From: Anaplasma ovis str. Haibei
Lineage (GTDB): Bacteria > Pseudomonadota > Alphaproteobacteria > Rickettsiales > Anaplasmataceae
NCBI RefSeq assembly: GCF_002214625.1
Contig: NZ_CP015994.1
Location: forward strand, 992,001-1,056,000
Direction of reading: 5' to 3'
DNA length: 64,000 bases
Shown: piece by piece, positions 19,198 to 28,635 of the stretch
How the letters are laid out: each line of letters begins with the position of its first letter
Position numbering within the stretch: position 1 is the first letter of the stretch
Notes under the pieces: model-generated
What the model was told of the DNA's origin: nothing
Seen by the model: the letters and a program-made list of their open reading frames with translations, nothing else
Database searches by the model: none
Position numbers and translations under genes: made by a program

Positions 19198-19839
19198 TTA
19201 GTCTTTCTCCACAGCCAGACGAACAGCAGCCAGTATAAAAAATACGCTCACGGGCACTATACATAACACGCCTGCCCCCAGTAGGGCGGTTGTTCGGGTA
19301 AAGGTGAAATCTACCATGCCTTTAAGACAAAGATGGGAGCACACAACGACCGGTACAATCATAGGGAAGACTAGAATTTGGGCCGTAATCAGCTTTCCCT
19401 CACCACCCAAGACCAGAGAGTGCCCAACGGCAGACACACAGTTTACAACCAGCAACCCAACACCAAAAGTCAGCCCTAGGGCAATCGCGTAGTGGAGGCT
19501 TCCCCCCAGTATTGTAAGCTGGATTAACGCGGCAGCTACGCTTATAGGCACCGAGATGCACATCCAATGCGCAAGTATTTTTAGGAATATGACAGCCTCT
19601 GGTAGTAGGTCTTGTATAAGCAGCTGCTCGAGCACTCCGCCGCGATAATCATCTTCAAGCAGTGCCTTGATAGATGCCTGTGTGACTGACACGCCACAAA
19701 TCCAGAACAGACAAGGCATGACCTCATTCACGCATGCTGGTGGAAGCACAAAGAGCGCAATGCCCACTATTACCACAAACAGCAGCACAACCTGTGCCGC
19801 GTTACCGGCGTTGCAAGACATGATTTTGAGCTCGCGCAT
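19198..19839 (-). CDS. ccmB: Heme exporter protein CcmB
   Basis: From ATG 19839 (MRELKIMSC) the product has 213 residues and six membrane helices, close to the usual 220. The cytoplasmic loop after helix 2 reads LLEDDYRGGVLEQLLIQDLLPEAVIFLKILAHW, the CcmB hallmark (E.D...G.LEQLL, K..AHW), and later LGGEGKLITAQILVFPMIVPVVV matches the conserved P.. .P. region. With CcmA and CcmC it moves or presents heme for cytochrome c maturation. The ORF is open back to GTG 19860. The other ccm genes are not nearby, which is usual for Anaplasmataceae. Confidence 0.88.
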   Translation of the reverse strand: MRELKIMSCNAGNAAQVVLLFVVIVGIALFVLPPACVNEVMPCLFWICGVSVTQASIKALLEDDYRGGVLEQLLIQDLLPEAVIFLKILAHWMCISVPISVAAALIQLTILGGSLHYAIALGLTFGVGLLVVNCVSAVGHSLVLGGEGKLITAQILVFPMIVPVVVCSHLCLKGMVDFTFTRTTALLGAGVLCIVPVSVFFILAAVRLAVEKD

Positions 19840-19960
19840 TAGCACGCTTCCATGGGACACGATAAGACACTATGTATAATCCCCTAGCAGCATAGTGGTA
19901 CACCAAATGTTAATCAAGCATTCTTAGGATTTCAGTTATGCGATAACACCGGAGGGTGAC

Positions 19961-20374
19961 GTGTTGCCTAAGTACACCTTGGATGAAGAAGATGAAAACT
20001 ACATGAATCCCAAGCAGTTGGACTATTTTAGAAACAAGCTAATCGCATGGAAGCAGGCACTGCAGAAGGAATCTGAGGAGAAGGCCAGGGAGGTTTTGCA
20101 ATCCCACGCGGATGCCGACCTAACCGATATGGCCACCAGAGAGTACGATACGGACTTAACCCTACAAACGTGTAATCGCAATGATGCTTTGACCGTGGAA
20201 ATCGATAAAGCATTGCAGAGAATTGACGACGGTTTATATGGATACTGCGAAGAAACCGGAGAAAAAATTGGCACCGCAAGGTTGGAAGCAAACCCCGTAA
20301 CCTTGTATTGCATAGAAGAGCAAGAAAGGCGGGAAAAACAACAAAAACTATATAGCGACGAGGAAGAAGATTAA
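19961..20374 (+). CDS. dksA: DksA-family RNA polymerase-binding regulator
   Basis: The 137-residue protein has an acidic N-terminus, a coiled-coil hairpin with the tip aspartates (DADLTDMATREYDTD) and a C-terminal finger region DDGLYGYCEETGEKIGTARLEANPVTLYC. DksA binds the secondary channel of RNA polymerase and works with ppGpp on stable-RNA and amino-acid promoters. The four-cysteine zinc site is reduced here to two cysteines, as in many alphaproteobacterial DksA proteins. The start is GTG at 19961, decided by a strong GGAGGG five to six bases before it. The gene stands alone, followed by the duplicated bioD tail. Confidence 0.92.
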   Translation: MLPKYTLDEEDENYMNPKQLDYFRNKLIAWKQALQKESEEKAREVLQSHADADLTDMATREYDTDLTLQTCNRNDALTVEIDKALQRIDDGLYGYCEETGEKIGTARLEANPVTLYCIEEQERREKQQKLYSDEEED

Positions 20375-20811
20375 GGCACTGTTTGACAAAACAGCAACCC
20401 GGGGGCGTATGCGCGTAGCACAGCATATTACAGCGCAATAAAACAGTGGGGCCTGCCGCCGGATGTGTGAGCTGCCCCGCCACTATTCCACATGCCTTGC
20501 CAATTCCCACGGCGTACGTTACCACTGCCCACAGTGATGCTTCGCTAATAGCATCAACATTGGTGAAGGGCCCCGAGACAGTGGGGTGTGTTGGGTTGGC
20601 TGGGGTTGAATACCCCCATGACACCAACACAATTCAGGTACCATTGCCTACAATGAAGTCCACTATTCCCCGCCCTACCAATGCCCACTTTTCGCGTTCA
20701 CCACACGCATTTACACCTCACCAATGGGTTTGATATTGGTGAAGTGCATCAGGACAGTGGGGTGTGTCGTCTGCCCCGTGGTACGCACACCCCACATGAC
20801 ACCAACACAAT
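20375..20811. other. Gene-free stretch holding a duplicated bioD tail
   Basis: Between dksA and the end of bioD there is no convincing gene. The stretch consists largely of a partial tandem duplication of the bioD 3' region (see the two repeat entries). The pieces of open frame here are copies of bioD end sequence without a start or core domain. Confidence 0.7.
20617..20704. repeat. Direct repeat copy 1 (88 bp, outside bioD)
   Basis: These 88 bases match 20795-20882 with one difference (position 20640 A against 20818 G). The similarity continues upstream in weaker form: ATTGGTGAAG followed by GACAGTGGGGTGTG occurs near 20559 and again near 20735. The duplicated unit is therefore about 178 bp. 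This copy is a relic with no gene. Confidence 0.9.
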
Positions 20812-20882
20812 TCAGGTGCCATTGCCTACAATGAAGTCCACTATTCCCCGCCCTACCAATGCCCACTTTTCGCGTTCACCAC
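20795..20882. repeat. Direct repeat copy 2 (88 bp, includes the bioD 3' end)
   Basis: This copy covers the last ~70 bases of bioD (coding the end EKWALVGRGIVDFIVGNGT) and 17 bases beyond its stop. The first copy lies 178 bases to the left. Downstream of bioD there is thus a second, headless bioD tail on the same strand. Confidence 0.9.
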
Positions 20883-21495
20883 TAACGTGGTCCTGAATGT
20901 ATGCTGAACGCCCACAATAGGAACGCAGGTACTCTACCAAATCTGTGCAGTATGTGTTATCCGGATCCTTAAGGGTAATCACAACCTTAACCTGCATACC
21001 CCTCAGAGCCTCCAAAGCCGTCAACACGTGGCTTATGCTCCCCAAACACGGGTTTGCAACCAAAACTACATCAATACTCAGATCTCTTATCAAATCTATG
21101 CAGCTCTTTTCATCCGTGAGTGGAGACATAACCCCGCCAACACCCTCAATTAATATGCGTCCAGGCGCATTTTTGCAACGCTCAGCACAAAACCCCAGAA
21201 TCTCGCTATAGCTTAGATTAATGCCTGCCATCCTGGATGCGATGTTCGGGGCACGCGGATGGTTTAATCTCCATGGAGAAATTTTATCCACGTTCTCTTG
21301 GGTAAAATCATATCCTAAGCTGGCAATAATTTGAAAAGTGTCGCTACATCCTGGACTATCCTCATCGTACCCGCTTACTACCGGCTTAATGGCTTGCACA
21401 GTCTCACCAATTCTTCTAAAATTCCAGCACAGTGCTGTGGTGATAAAGGTCTTTCCTACGTCCGTTCCACAGGATGTTACAAAGTGCGCTTGCAT
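20812..21495 (-). CDS. bioD: Dethiobiotin synthetase
   Basis: From ATG 21495 the product has 227 residues. It starts MQAHFVTSCGTDVGKT, with the BioD P-loop GTDVGKT at residues 10-16. IKPVVSGYDED carries the KP.. substrate loop, and LIEGVGGVMSPL is the conserved E-G-(A/V)-G-G motif. BioD closes the ureido ring of dethiobiotin from diaminopelargonate, CO2 and ATP. The frame is open 20 codons further upstream (to 21555), but the motif position favours 21495. Its 3' end is duplicated downstream. The other bio genes are not in the window. Confidence 0.93.
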   Translation of the reverse strand: MQAHFVTSCGTDVGKTFITTALCWNFRRIGETVQAIKPVVSGYDEDSPGCSDTFQIIASLGYDFTQENVDKISPWRLNHPRAPNIASRMAGINLSYSEILGFCAERCKNAPGRILIEGVGGVMSPLTDEKSCIDLIRDLSIDVVLVANPCLGSISHVLTALEALRGMQVKVVITLKDPDNTYCTDLVEYLRSYCGRSAYIQDHVSGEREKWALVGRGIVDFIVGNGT

Positions 21496-21572
21496 TAACG
21501 GAAGCTCCCCCCCAAGGTGCCGTGGTGATGGTACCACGTACACAGGGAGTTTCAAGCTGTTGGGTCTAGTTT

Positions 21573-22490
21573 ATGGAATGTGATCAAGGGTTGTTGGGTA
21601 GCTTGAAGGACAGCCTGTTGAAAACCTCGTCTAAGCTTAACGCGGGAATCAGAAAGCTGTTCCGGGACGGCCAGAAGGTTGATCAAGAGACTTTAAAGGA
21701 GCTGTTACACTTGCTAATATCTACAGACATGGGGCACGAGAGTGCGGCTTTCTTCACACAGAAAATAGCTGGAATGCAGTTTAGTGAGCCCAGCTGCACT
21801 CGAGTACGAGAAACACTGGCTGAAGAAATCGAGGCGTTCCTAACCAAGGTTGCCGTTCCAATATCTATAGGGCACAGCCCACAGGTGGTGATGCTATGTG
21901 GGGTCAACGGCAGTGGTAAGACTACCACAGCCGCCAAGCTTGCACGCAAATTCCAGCGGGAAGGCAAATCTGTACTCATGGGTGCATGTGACACTTTCCG
22001 TGCAGCTGCGGTTAGCCAGTTAAAGATCTGGGCCGATAGAATATCTTGTCCAATCATAGCGGGAGAGGCTGGGGCTGACGCCGCAAGTATAGCATACAAG
22101 GCGGTTGATCAGGCCATGCGCGAGAAAATAGATGTGGTACTCATAGACACTGCTGGGCGCCTACACAACCACAAGAACCTAATGGAGGAATTGGCTAAGG
22201 TCCGCCGCGTGATAGGCAGGCATGACGAAAAAGCTCCGCATAACACTATAATAGTGCTTGATGCCACAATAGGGCAAAATGCATTCTCTCAGGTTGAGCT
22301 CTTTTCAAGTTTTGCGGGAGTGAATGGTATAGTGCTGACCAAACTGGATGGCACGGCTAAAGGTGGCATCGTGCTCAGGATAGCACAGAAGTATGGCATA
22401 CACATACATGCGGTTGGAGTCGGTGAAGGTATAGATGACTTGAAGGATTTTTCCGCCCGGGAATTTGCCAGAGGGCTCTTGGAAATTTAG
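21573..22490 (+). CDS. ftsY: Signal recognition particle receptor FtsY
   Basis: The 305-residue NG-domain GTPase has G1 GVNGSGKT (residues 110-117), the GACDTFRAAAVSQLKIWA insertion region, G3 DTAGR (192-196), G4 TKLDG (256-260) and the closing GVGEGIDDLKDFSAREFARGLL motif. It pairs with Ffh to deliver ribosomes with membrane proteins to the translocon. It lacks the long acidic N-terminal A domain of E. coli FtsY, as is common in alphaproteobacteria with small genomes. The gene is divergent from bioD, with 77 bases between the two starts. Confidence 0.96.
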   Translation: MECDQGLLGSLKDSLLKTSSKLNAGIRKLFRDGQKVDQETLKELLHLLISTDMGHESAAFFTQKIAGMQFSEPSCTRVRETLAEEIEAFLTKVAVPISIGHSPQVVMLCGVNGSGKTTTAAKLARKFQREGKSVLMGACDTFRAAAVSQLKIWADRISCPIIAGEAGADAASIAYKAVDQAMREKIDVVLIDTAGRLHNHKNLMEELAKVRRVIGRHDEKAPHNTIIVLDATIGQNAFSQVELFSSFAGVNGIVLTKLDGTAKGGIVLRIAQKYGIHIHAVGVGEGIDDLKDFSAREFARGLLEI

Positions 22491-22791
22491 CTTTGGGCCG
22501 GCACACCGTGTGGGAGTTTGTCCATGCACGCTCTATAAGCAATCCACATAGCAACCCTGCCAATGTTATTTCCACATAAGTTGGTCGTGAGGTCAGCACT
22601 GTATGTCTCCTCCTATAGCAGCACCACCCAGCCTAACAAACCAGTACGTGTTAGCACTTGTAGTGGCGCCATAATGGCTAACACTCACCCCACAGAGATG
22701 TGCTAGCCGTCTGCGTTACCCACGGTAAGCGTATTTAACTTTCCCATTTGAGTAATATTCGCTATACTCTAGACTCTTTTGTTGGGGGTTT
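22491..22791. other. Gene-free stretch before icd
   Basis: About 300 bases without a convincing gene. A TATACT hexamer at 22763-22768, 23 bases before the icd start, is a plausible -10 element; no good -35 lies at the right distance. GGGGG just upstream of the ATG can act as the ribosome site. Confidence 0.4.
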
Positions 22792-24228
22792 ATGTCAGTA
22801 CCTGTAACCGTGGCATATGGAGATGGGGTAGGGCCAGAAATTATGGAGGCCGTCCTGTTCGTCCTAAAGGAGGCCAGAGCAGATGTTTCCATAGAAACCG
22901 TAGATATAGGCCATAGTCAGTATAAAAAGGAGTGGCCCTCAGGCATCGCTCCCTCCGCGTGGGAGTCAATAAGCAGAACTAGGCTGCTTCTTAAGGCGCC
23001 TACTATGACCCCGCAAGGTGGTGGGCACAAGAGCCTAAACGTGGCCCTCAGGCAAAAACTTGGGCTTTACGTAAATGTGAGACCCTGCGTTTCTTATTTT
23101 CCCGTTGTAGGCACGAAGCACCCAAATCTGGATGTGGTGATAATAAGAGAAAACGAGGAGGACACCTACAGCGGTGTTGAGCACAAGTTGTCTGAAGACA
23201 CCCATGAGTGCGTTAAGATTTCAACTAGGTCCACCTCAGAAAAAATCTGTGCGTATGCGTTTAACTACGCCAGGGCCCACAATAGAAAGAAGGTTACGTG
23301 TTTCGCGAAGGATAACATCATGAAGATGACTGACGGGATACTGCACTCTTCTTTTGACAAAGTAGCCAAGGGCTATCCAGATATTGAAGCAAACTACTAT
23401 ATAGTTGATGTGGGCATGGCCAAGATTGCCAGCAACCCAGAAGATTTTGATGTTGTCGTAACCACAAATCTGTATGGAGACATTGTGTCAGACATAGTGT
23501 CGCTCTCTTCCGGGTCTATAGGATTAACTGGTAGTGCAAATATAGGTGATTATTACGCCATGTTCGAGGCAGTGCATGGCTCGGCACCTGATATAGCGGG
23601 CCAGAATGTGGCTAACCCCTCAGGATTGCTCAACGCAGCTGTGCAAATGTTAGTGCACATCGGGCAGCTGGACAGGGCCGGGGTGATTCGTAACGCATTT
23701 TTGAAGACTTTAGAAGATGGCGTGCATACCGCCGACATATATAACGAGAAAACCAGCCTGCGTAAGGCATCCACCATGGAATTCGCGCAGGCAATAGTGG
23801 GAAATCTGGGTGCAACGCCTCAGCGGCTTAAGGGCCTCTCTCTCGGAAAGGAGGCACCAAGCACAGGAAGTCCGGGTTATGTGAGCAGCAACCCCAGAAG
23901 GGTGTTGGTGGGTGTTGATGTTACGGTACATTGGGATAAGGGCACTGACATCAAAGAGTTAGTGGGATCTCTCTCAGGGCTCAGTTCAGAGCTGAAATTG
24001 CAGCTGGTGTACGCAAAAGGATTGGAGTTGTGGCCTAAGGCCCCATACTCCTATACATACGTTGATCTTGTGTCTTGCAGGTTCTACGCAGAAGGAAAGG
24101 AAGAAGAGGGCGTTGACGGCCGGGAGGTTGGGAATCTGCTGCTCAAAATGGAGAACGCTGGCATAGACACAGTGAAGATGGTGAAGCTGTACTTGTACGA
24201 CGGGGGCCAGGGGTTTTTTACCCCGTAG
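22792..24228 (+). CDS. icd: Isocitrate dehydrogenase (rickettsial/Thermus-type)
   Basis: The 478-residue product has the isopropylmalate/isocitrate dehydrogenase fold: AYGDGVGPEIM at the N-terminus, the substrate arginine region NVRPC, VVIIRENEEDTYSGVEH, the metal aspartates in TTNLYGDIVSDIVS, and EAVHGSAPDIAGQNVANPSGLL. A C-terminal extension of about 130 residues is typical of the ~480-residue enzymes of Rickettsiales and Thermus. It oxidises isocitrate to 2-oxoglutarate, usually with NADP+, in the citric acid cycle. The gene is monocistronic as far as can be seen. Confidence 0.93.
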   Translation: MSVPVTVAYGDGVGPEIMEAVLFVLKEARADVSIETVDIGHSQYKKEWPSGIAPSAWESISRTRLLLKAPTMTPQGGGHKSLNVALRQKLGLYVNVRPCVSYFPVVGTKHPNLDVVIIRENEEDTYSGVEHKLSEDTHECVKISTRSTSEKICAYAFNYARAHNRKKVTCFAKDNIMKMTDGILHSSFDKVAKGYPDIEANYYIVDVGMAKIASNPEDFDVVVTTNLYGDIVSDIVSLSSGSIGLTGSANIGDYYAMFEAVHGSAPDIAGQNVANPSGLLNAAVQMLVHIGQLDRAGVIRNAFLKTLEDGVHTADIYNEKTSLRKASTMEFAQAIVGNLGATPQRLKGLSLGKEAPSTGSPGYVSSNPRRVLVGVDVTVHWDKGTDIKELVGSLSGLSSELKLQLVYAKGLELWPKAPYSYTYVDLVSCRFYAEGKEEEGVDGREVGNLLLKMENAGIDTVKMVKLYLYDGGQGFFTP

Positions 24229-24368
24229 CAGTTTTGAACCTGAACTCAGCTAAGCTTTCTCTAGGAGTTTGGGATTGTAGTGTGTAGGCCACGTTTGCAG
24301 CTGCTCTGTGGTTTGGTACCACAACTTGGAGAAACACAAAGCCGTTTGTAGGTCACCGGGGTTGAGTA

Positions 24369-26129
24369 GTGCAAGATGTAATAGAGGCAACAGACGCGGT
24401 ACTGGAGTACGTTGGCGTCGGGGGGGCAACGTGGAGAGTCCATGACGTACCCTGCCGGGATGTGACAACAATTATGCAGCGCTTCGGGCTTTGTGAAGTA
24501 GTAGCCAGGGTGTTGGCAACTCGCGGCATTCCCATAGAAGAGATGGAAAATTTTTTGTTCCCTACCTTGAAGCTTCTGCTGCCAGATCCGTTTCACCTGC
24601 TAGACATGGACAAGGCCGTAGCGAGAATACACGATGCAATACGTAATGGAGAGAGCATCGCAATTTTCGGCGACTATGACGTTGACGGCGCAACATCCTC
24701 TGCCATGCTGTGTAGGTACCTGCGTGGCCTTGAGGTGCGTACAAAAATTTACATCCCTGACCGCATTGAAGAGGGCTACGGACCGAACTCCGCTGCAATG
24801 TTAAAACTACGTGAGGAGGGCTATAGTCTCTGTATTACCGTAGACTGCGGCACATTGGCTTACGAACCTATACTAGCAGCACAGTCTGTAAACCTTGATG
24901 TCATAGTGGTCGACCACCACATTGGAATCAATACCCTGCCCAAGGCCGTTGCGGTGGTGAATCCGAACAGACTGGACGAATCCTCTGAGCATACATACTT
25001 GTCGGCCGTTGGCACATCCTTTTTGTTATTGGTAGCACTACAAAAAACCCTGAGAGAGGCGGGACTTTTTGCGCGTAGAAGCGAGCCGGATCTCATGAAC
25101 TACCTCGACTTGGTGGCGTTAGGCACCGTTTGTGATGTCATGCCAATGATAAAGCTCAACAGAGCAATGGTCAGGCATGGACTGAAGGTGATATCCGCCC
25201 GTAGCAACGTTGGGCTTAGAGTGCTTGGAGATGCAATTGGGATAGAGGAAAAGGTAAGTGTTTATCACCTGGGCTTCAGTATAGGGCCACATATAAACGC
25301 CGGAGGGCGGGTCGGCAACGCGAGCTTGGGAGCGCGTCTTTTGTCTAGTGATGACGAAAATGAGTGTGAGAGAATATCCTCCGTGCTGCTGAGCTTGAAT
25401 GCTGAAAGAAAGGAGCTGGAAAAGCGAAGCCTAGAGGAAGCGTTGCACCAGGCAGAGCGGCTAGTTGCAGCAGGTAATAATGTTATCATGGTTGCGGGAG
25501 ACTGGCACGTGGGCGTAATAGGGATTGTGGCAGGTAGGCTCAAGGAGAGATTCCATCTACCATCAATAGTGGTATCGCTGAGTGGAAATCTCGGCAAGGC
25601 AAGCGCCAGATCTGTTAGCGGCATCGATATAGGAGCGGCAGTGCTCGCGGCAAAACTTGAGCAGTTAATACCTGAGGGTGGCGGACATGCTATGGCTGCA
25701 GGATTTTCAGTGTGCGCAGACAAGTTCGAGGCGTTATACTCGTTCTTCCTGGATAGGTTTAAGCACTCCAACATACAGAAAGTCTCATACGCTTGTGGCA
25801 TATTAACCGCGGGGGCCGTGAATTTCCCGTTGTGGAGGGAGCTGCAAATGCTAGAACCATTCGGCCCAGGGAATCCGGAGCCTAGGTTCATCCTTAAAAA
25901 TGTGGAAGTCAGAAAACCCGAGGTCATGGGAGGCAGTCACGTTAGGTGTCTAATATCCGGTGACAACGTACTTGTTAAGGGCGTGTGCTTCAAGTGCATA
26001 GGCACAGAACTGGGCACAACGCTCCTACAGCGCGGGCGATATGTTCATCTGTTCGGCAAAATTAGCGTAAATCAGTGGCGGGGAAATGAGTACGTACAGT
26101 TCATAATAGACGATGCGGCACTGCCGTAG
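24369..26129 (+). CDS. recJ: Single-strand DNA 5'-3' exonuclease RecJ
   Basis: The 586-residue DHH-family protein has motif I GDYDVDGATSSAML (Asp102 onward), motif III VVVDHH (182-184), the LDLVALGTVCDVMPM block, GPHINAGGRVGNASLGARLL, and the DHHA1 domain motif EGGGHAMAAGFS. A C-terminal OB-fold follows (FGPGNPEPRF...). It degrades single-stranded DNA in recombination and mismatch repair. The start is GTG 24369. The length is normal and all metal-binding motifs are present. No neighbour is close enough to imply an operon. Confidence 0.96.
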   Translation: MQDVIEATDAVLEYVGVGGATWRVHDVPCRDVTTIMQRFGLCEVVARVLATRGIPIEEMENFLFPTLKLLLPDPFHLLDMDKAVARIHDAIRNGESIAIFGDYDVDGATSSAMLCRYLRGLEVRTKIYIPDRIEEGYGPNSAAMLKLREEGYSLCITVDCGTLAYEPILAAQSVNLDVIVVDHHIGINTLPKAVAVVNPNRLDESSEHTYLSAVGTSFLLLVALQKTLREAGLFARRSEPDLMNYLDLVALGTVCDVMPMIKLNRAMVRHGLKVISARSNVGLRVLGDAIGIEEKVSVYHLGFSIGPHINAGGRVGNASLGARLLSSDDENECERISSVLLSLNAERKELEKRSLEEALHQAERLVAAGNNVIMVAGDWHVGVIGIVAGRLKERFHLPSIVVSLSGNLGKASARSVSGIDIGAAVLAAKLEQLIPEGGGHAMAAGFSVCADKFEALYSFFLDRFKHSNIQKVSYACGILTAGAVNFPLWRELQMLEPFGPGNPEPRFILKNVEVRKPEVMGGSHVRCLISGDNVLVKGVCFKCIGTELGTTLLQRGRYVHLFGKISVNQWRGNEYVQFIIDDAALP

Positions 26130-26593
26130 TTGGACAATACTAACGGCGCAATTCCCCAGCAATTTGGTTTCCATGCAGTATCACACAGCAGAAAAGATGC
26201 ATAAAGCAGGCTCTACGTAGACAAACTGCGCCACAACGCGGCAAGTGGGCGTCTAGCGGTTGTAGACGTCACCAACAGATTCGTGCAATTCCGACAACTA
26301 ATACGAAGACCCCATATCCCACACATAAATTCATGCTCTAACGGCATGCATACTTCGTGTAATAGTTGCCTAAGTGCGCCACACTGCATGTTTCATGCTG
26401 CATAACAGCAACTCACAGCAGTAGTTGTTGTCCAACAGGCACGTCAGGGTGGGAAATGTGGCTTATGTTCATCACACATTCCCAAACCCGCACCCACCGT
26501 GATAACTATTACACAGTACCACTATAAGGAAAATTTTCTGTCTTTTGTGCGGAAGTTTGCTAACATCGGTGGAAATTTTTCGTAGCACGGATA
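26130..26593. other. Gene-free stretch between recJ and cca
   Basis: In 464 bases I find no convincing gene on either strand. One imperfect hairpin (26451-26483, GGGAAATGTG against CACACATTCCC) stands out. TATAAG at 26524-26529 could be a -10 element for cca. No tRNA or known RNA motif was recognised. Confidence 0.4.
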
Positions 26594-27847
26594 ATGCTAA
26601 GTAAACTCGTGGCCGACCCCGGTGTAGTGCGGATAGTGGAAGCTATAGAGGGTTCACGTGGAGACGCTAGGCTCGTGGGTGGTTGCGTGCGTGACAGCGT
26701 GCTTGGCCGCGATACTACCGATATTGATTTGGCCACCGACTTAGTGCCTGCAACGGTGATTCAAGCTCTGGGCAGCGCAGGAATCAAGACCATACCTACA
26801 GGTATAAAGCATGGCACTGTAACCGCGGTGGTAGCGGGTGTCCCGTATGAAATTACCACGCTGAGGCGTGACTTAGAGTGCGATGGCCGCCACGCAGCTG
26901 TTGCATTCACAAACAGCTGGATGGAAGATGCCTCTAGGAGAGATTTTACGTTTAATGCTCTGTACTGCGACAAAGGCGGTAAAATTTACGATTATTTCTC
27001 CGGCATGCAAGACTTAGAAAATCGGACTGTGGTCTTCATCGGAGATGCGGAGGCGCGTATTAATGAGGATTTTTTGCGCATACTAAGGGTGTTTCGGTTC
27101 CACGCGTCTATATGCGACAAAAGCCCGTTGAGCGACGAAATTATTTTCCTCTGCAACAAGTATGCGGGCAGCATTGCCAAACTATCTAGAGAGCGCGTAC
27201 GCAGTGAGTTTTTCAAGCTGCTGGCATGTACAAACTGCACATCAACACTAGAAATAATGGAAGAGTGCGGGGTATTACGCCAAGTTGTACCCTATCCGGT
27301 GCAAATCTCCAGGCTGTCATGTGCGCACTTGGTGGGCAGAGCACCCATAACCAAGCTTGCAGCCATTTTGAAAGGATGTGCACACACCGATACTACAGGC
27401 ACCGTAGAGGAATTGGAAACGCTTCTGCGTTTATCCCGAAAGGAAAAAAAGCTTTTGGAAACACTGCTGACAACCAACCTGCCCTTGCCGCTTTCCACCA
27501 CAGAACAGCAGAAATACCTCAATGACCTGGGCACAGACGTATATAGAGATCTGATAATAGTCAGTTTTCTCAACAGAGAAACCTTGCCCGAAAGCACCTT
27601 CCTTGAGCACTTGGAATACACAAAACAGTTTGCGCCCCTGGCATTACCTGTTTCTGGGAAGGATCTGGCTAAACTGGGATATAAGGAAGGAAAATTACTC
27701 GGACACACCCTAAAAAGGTTAAAGGAAGCGTGGGAATGCAACCCACAGGGTGTAACCAGGAACCATCTGCTGCTTTTGGCAAAACAGCTATTAGAAGCCC
27801 AACAGGAGGCAAATTGCAGCCACATTAATCCACGAGGCAAGAGGTAG
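26594..27847 (+). CDS. cca: CCA tRNA nucleotidyltransferase / poly(A) polymerase family
   Basis: The 417-residue class II nucleotidyltransferase has the signature LVGGCVRDSVLGRDTTDIDLATD, with catalytic Asp43 and Asp45. The conserved blocks FTNSWMEDASRRDFTFNALY and the head region INEDFLRILRVFRFHA with RERVRSEFFKLL follow. The enzyme adds or repairs the CCA end of tRNAs. It is essential here, because none of the five tRNA genes in the window encodes CCA. The poly(A) polymerase paralog cannot be excluded, but this size and motif set fit the alphaproteobacterial CCA-adding enzyme. Confidence 0.9.
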   Translation: MLSKLVADPGVVRIVEAIEGSRGDARLVGGCVRDSVLGRDTTDIDLATDLVPATVIQALGSAGIKTIPTGIKHGTVTAVVAGVPYEITTLRRDLECDGRHAAVAFTNSWMEDASRRDFTFNALYCDKGGKIYDYFSGMQDLENRTVVFIGDAEARINEDFLRILRVFRFHASICDKSPLSDEIIFLCNKYAGSIAKLSRERVRSEFFKLLACTNCTSTLEIMEECGVLRQVVPYPVQISRLSCAHLVGRAPITKLAAILKGCAHTDTTGTVEELETLLRLSRKEKKLLETLLTTNLPLPLSTTEQQKYLNDLGTDVYRDLIIVSFLNRETLPESTFLEHLEYTKQFAPLALPVSGKDLAKLGYKEGKLLGHTLKRLKEAWECNPQGVTRNHLLLLAKQLLEAQQEANCSHINPRGKR

Positions 27848-27999
27848 CGTTTAAGAGGTCCTGCGCACTCAGACCCCGCATTTTTGCCGGCCATATTGAT
27901 ACACGATGAGCTGGAGATATCACTTAGAACGCTGCGCCCTGCAGCCTGCAATTTTGGATATCGCCCACAAGAGAACGATTGCAGGAGGGCAACTATAGG

Positions 28000-28440
28000 T
28001 CATTTACCATTGGATATGCTGTTCATGATTTCGCATTCTTGAAAAAAGAACTTTATTTCTCGCTCAGCGTTTTCTAGGCTATCAGAACCGTGTACGCAGT
28101 TTGCATCTATGCTTTCTGCCAAATCTCCCCTGATTGTACCAGGCGCCGCTTCACGTGGGTTCGTGGCACCCATAATATCTCTGTAAGTTTTGACAGCAGA
28201 TTCACCAACCAGCACCTGCACCACGACCGGGCCAGAGGTCATAAAACCCACCAAGCTGGGGAAAAACGGCCTTGTCTTATGTACCGCATAGAAGGCCTCC
28301 GCCTGCTCATGCGACAACGCACACATCCTCTGGGCAACAATGCGCAGCCCCGCCGCTTCTATGTAGGATATGACACGGCCTATTATACCACGTTCAACAA
28401 CGTCAGGTTTCAGTATAGATAGCGTCTTTTCGAACATCAT
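28000..28440 (-). CDS. ndk: Nucleoside diphosphate kinase
   Basis: The 146-residue product has the active-site histidine His117 in [10 protein letters not shown], the N-terminal [15 protein letters not shown] and the Kpn loop region. It transfers the gamma phosphate between nucleoside triphosphates and diphosphates. The start is an ATG pair (28440 and 28437) preceded by AGGAGG four bases upstream, a strong ribosome site. The family is usually about 140 residues; the small C-terminal extension (MNSISNGK) is harmless. It is divergent from the tr1 locus. Confidence 0.96.
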   Translation of the reverse strand: MMFEKTLSILKPDVVERGIIGRVISYIEAAGLRIVAQRMCALSHEQAEAFYAVHKTRPFFPSLVGFMTSGPVVVQVLVGESAVKTYRDIMGATNPREAAPGTIRGDLAESIDANCVHGSDSLENAEREIKFFFQECEIMNSISNGK

Positions 28441-28635
28441 GGCTCCTCCTAGAACGATCGCCGCATGCTAGCATAAAACAGACGCACTAACAAGTACGCA
28501 GCCACAGCTTCAAAAAACCTCCGGTGAGTTTCCTGGATGTTTATTGATGATTTTATTTCTAATCTAGCATACCATTTACAGTTTTATTATTACAACCATA
28601 CATTAAATAACTGTTGCATTAACATTATGTATGAT

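Noticed and set aside
25265-25927. Minus-strand 220-codon frame within recJ
   Set aside because: It is antisense to the DHHA1 part of RecJ; a Ser-rich shadow with no motif.
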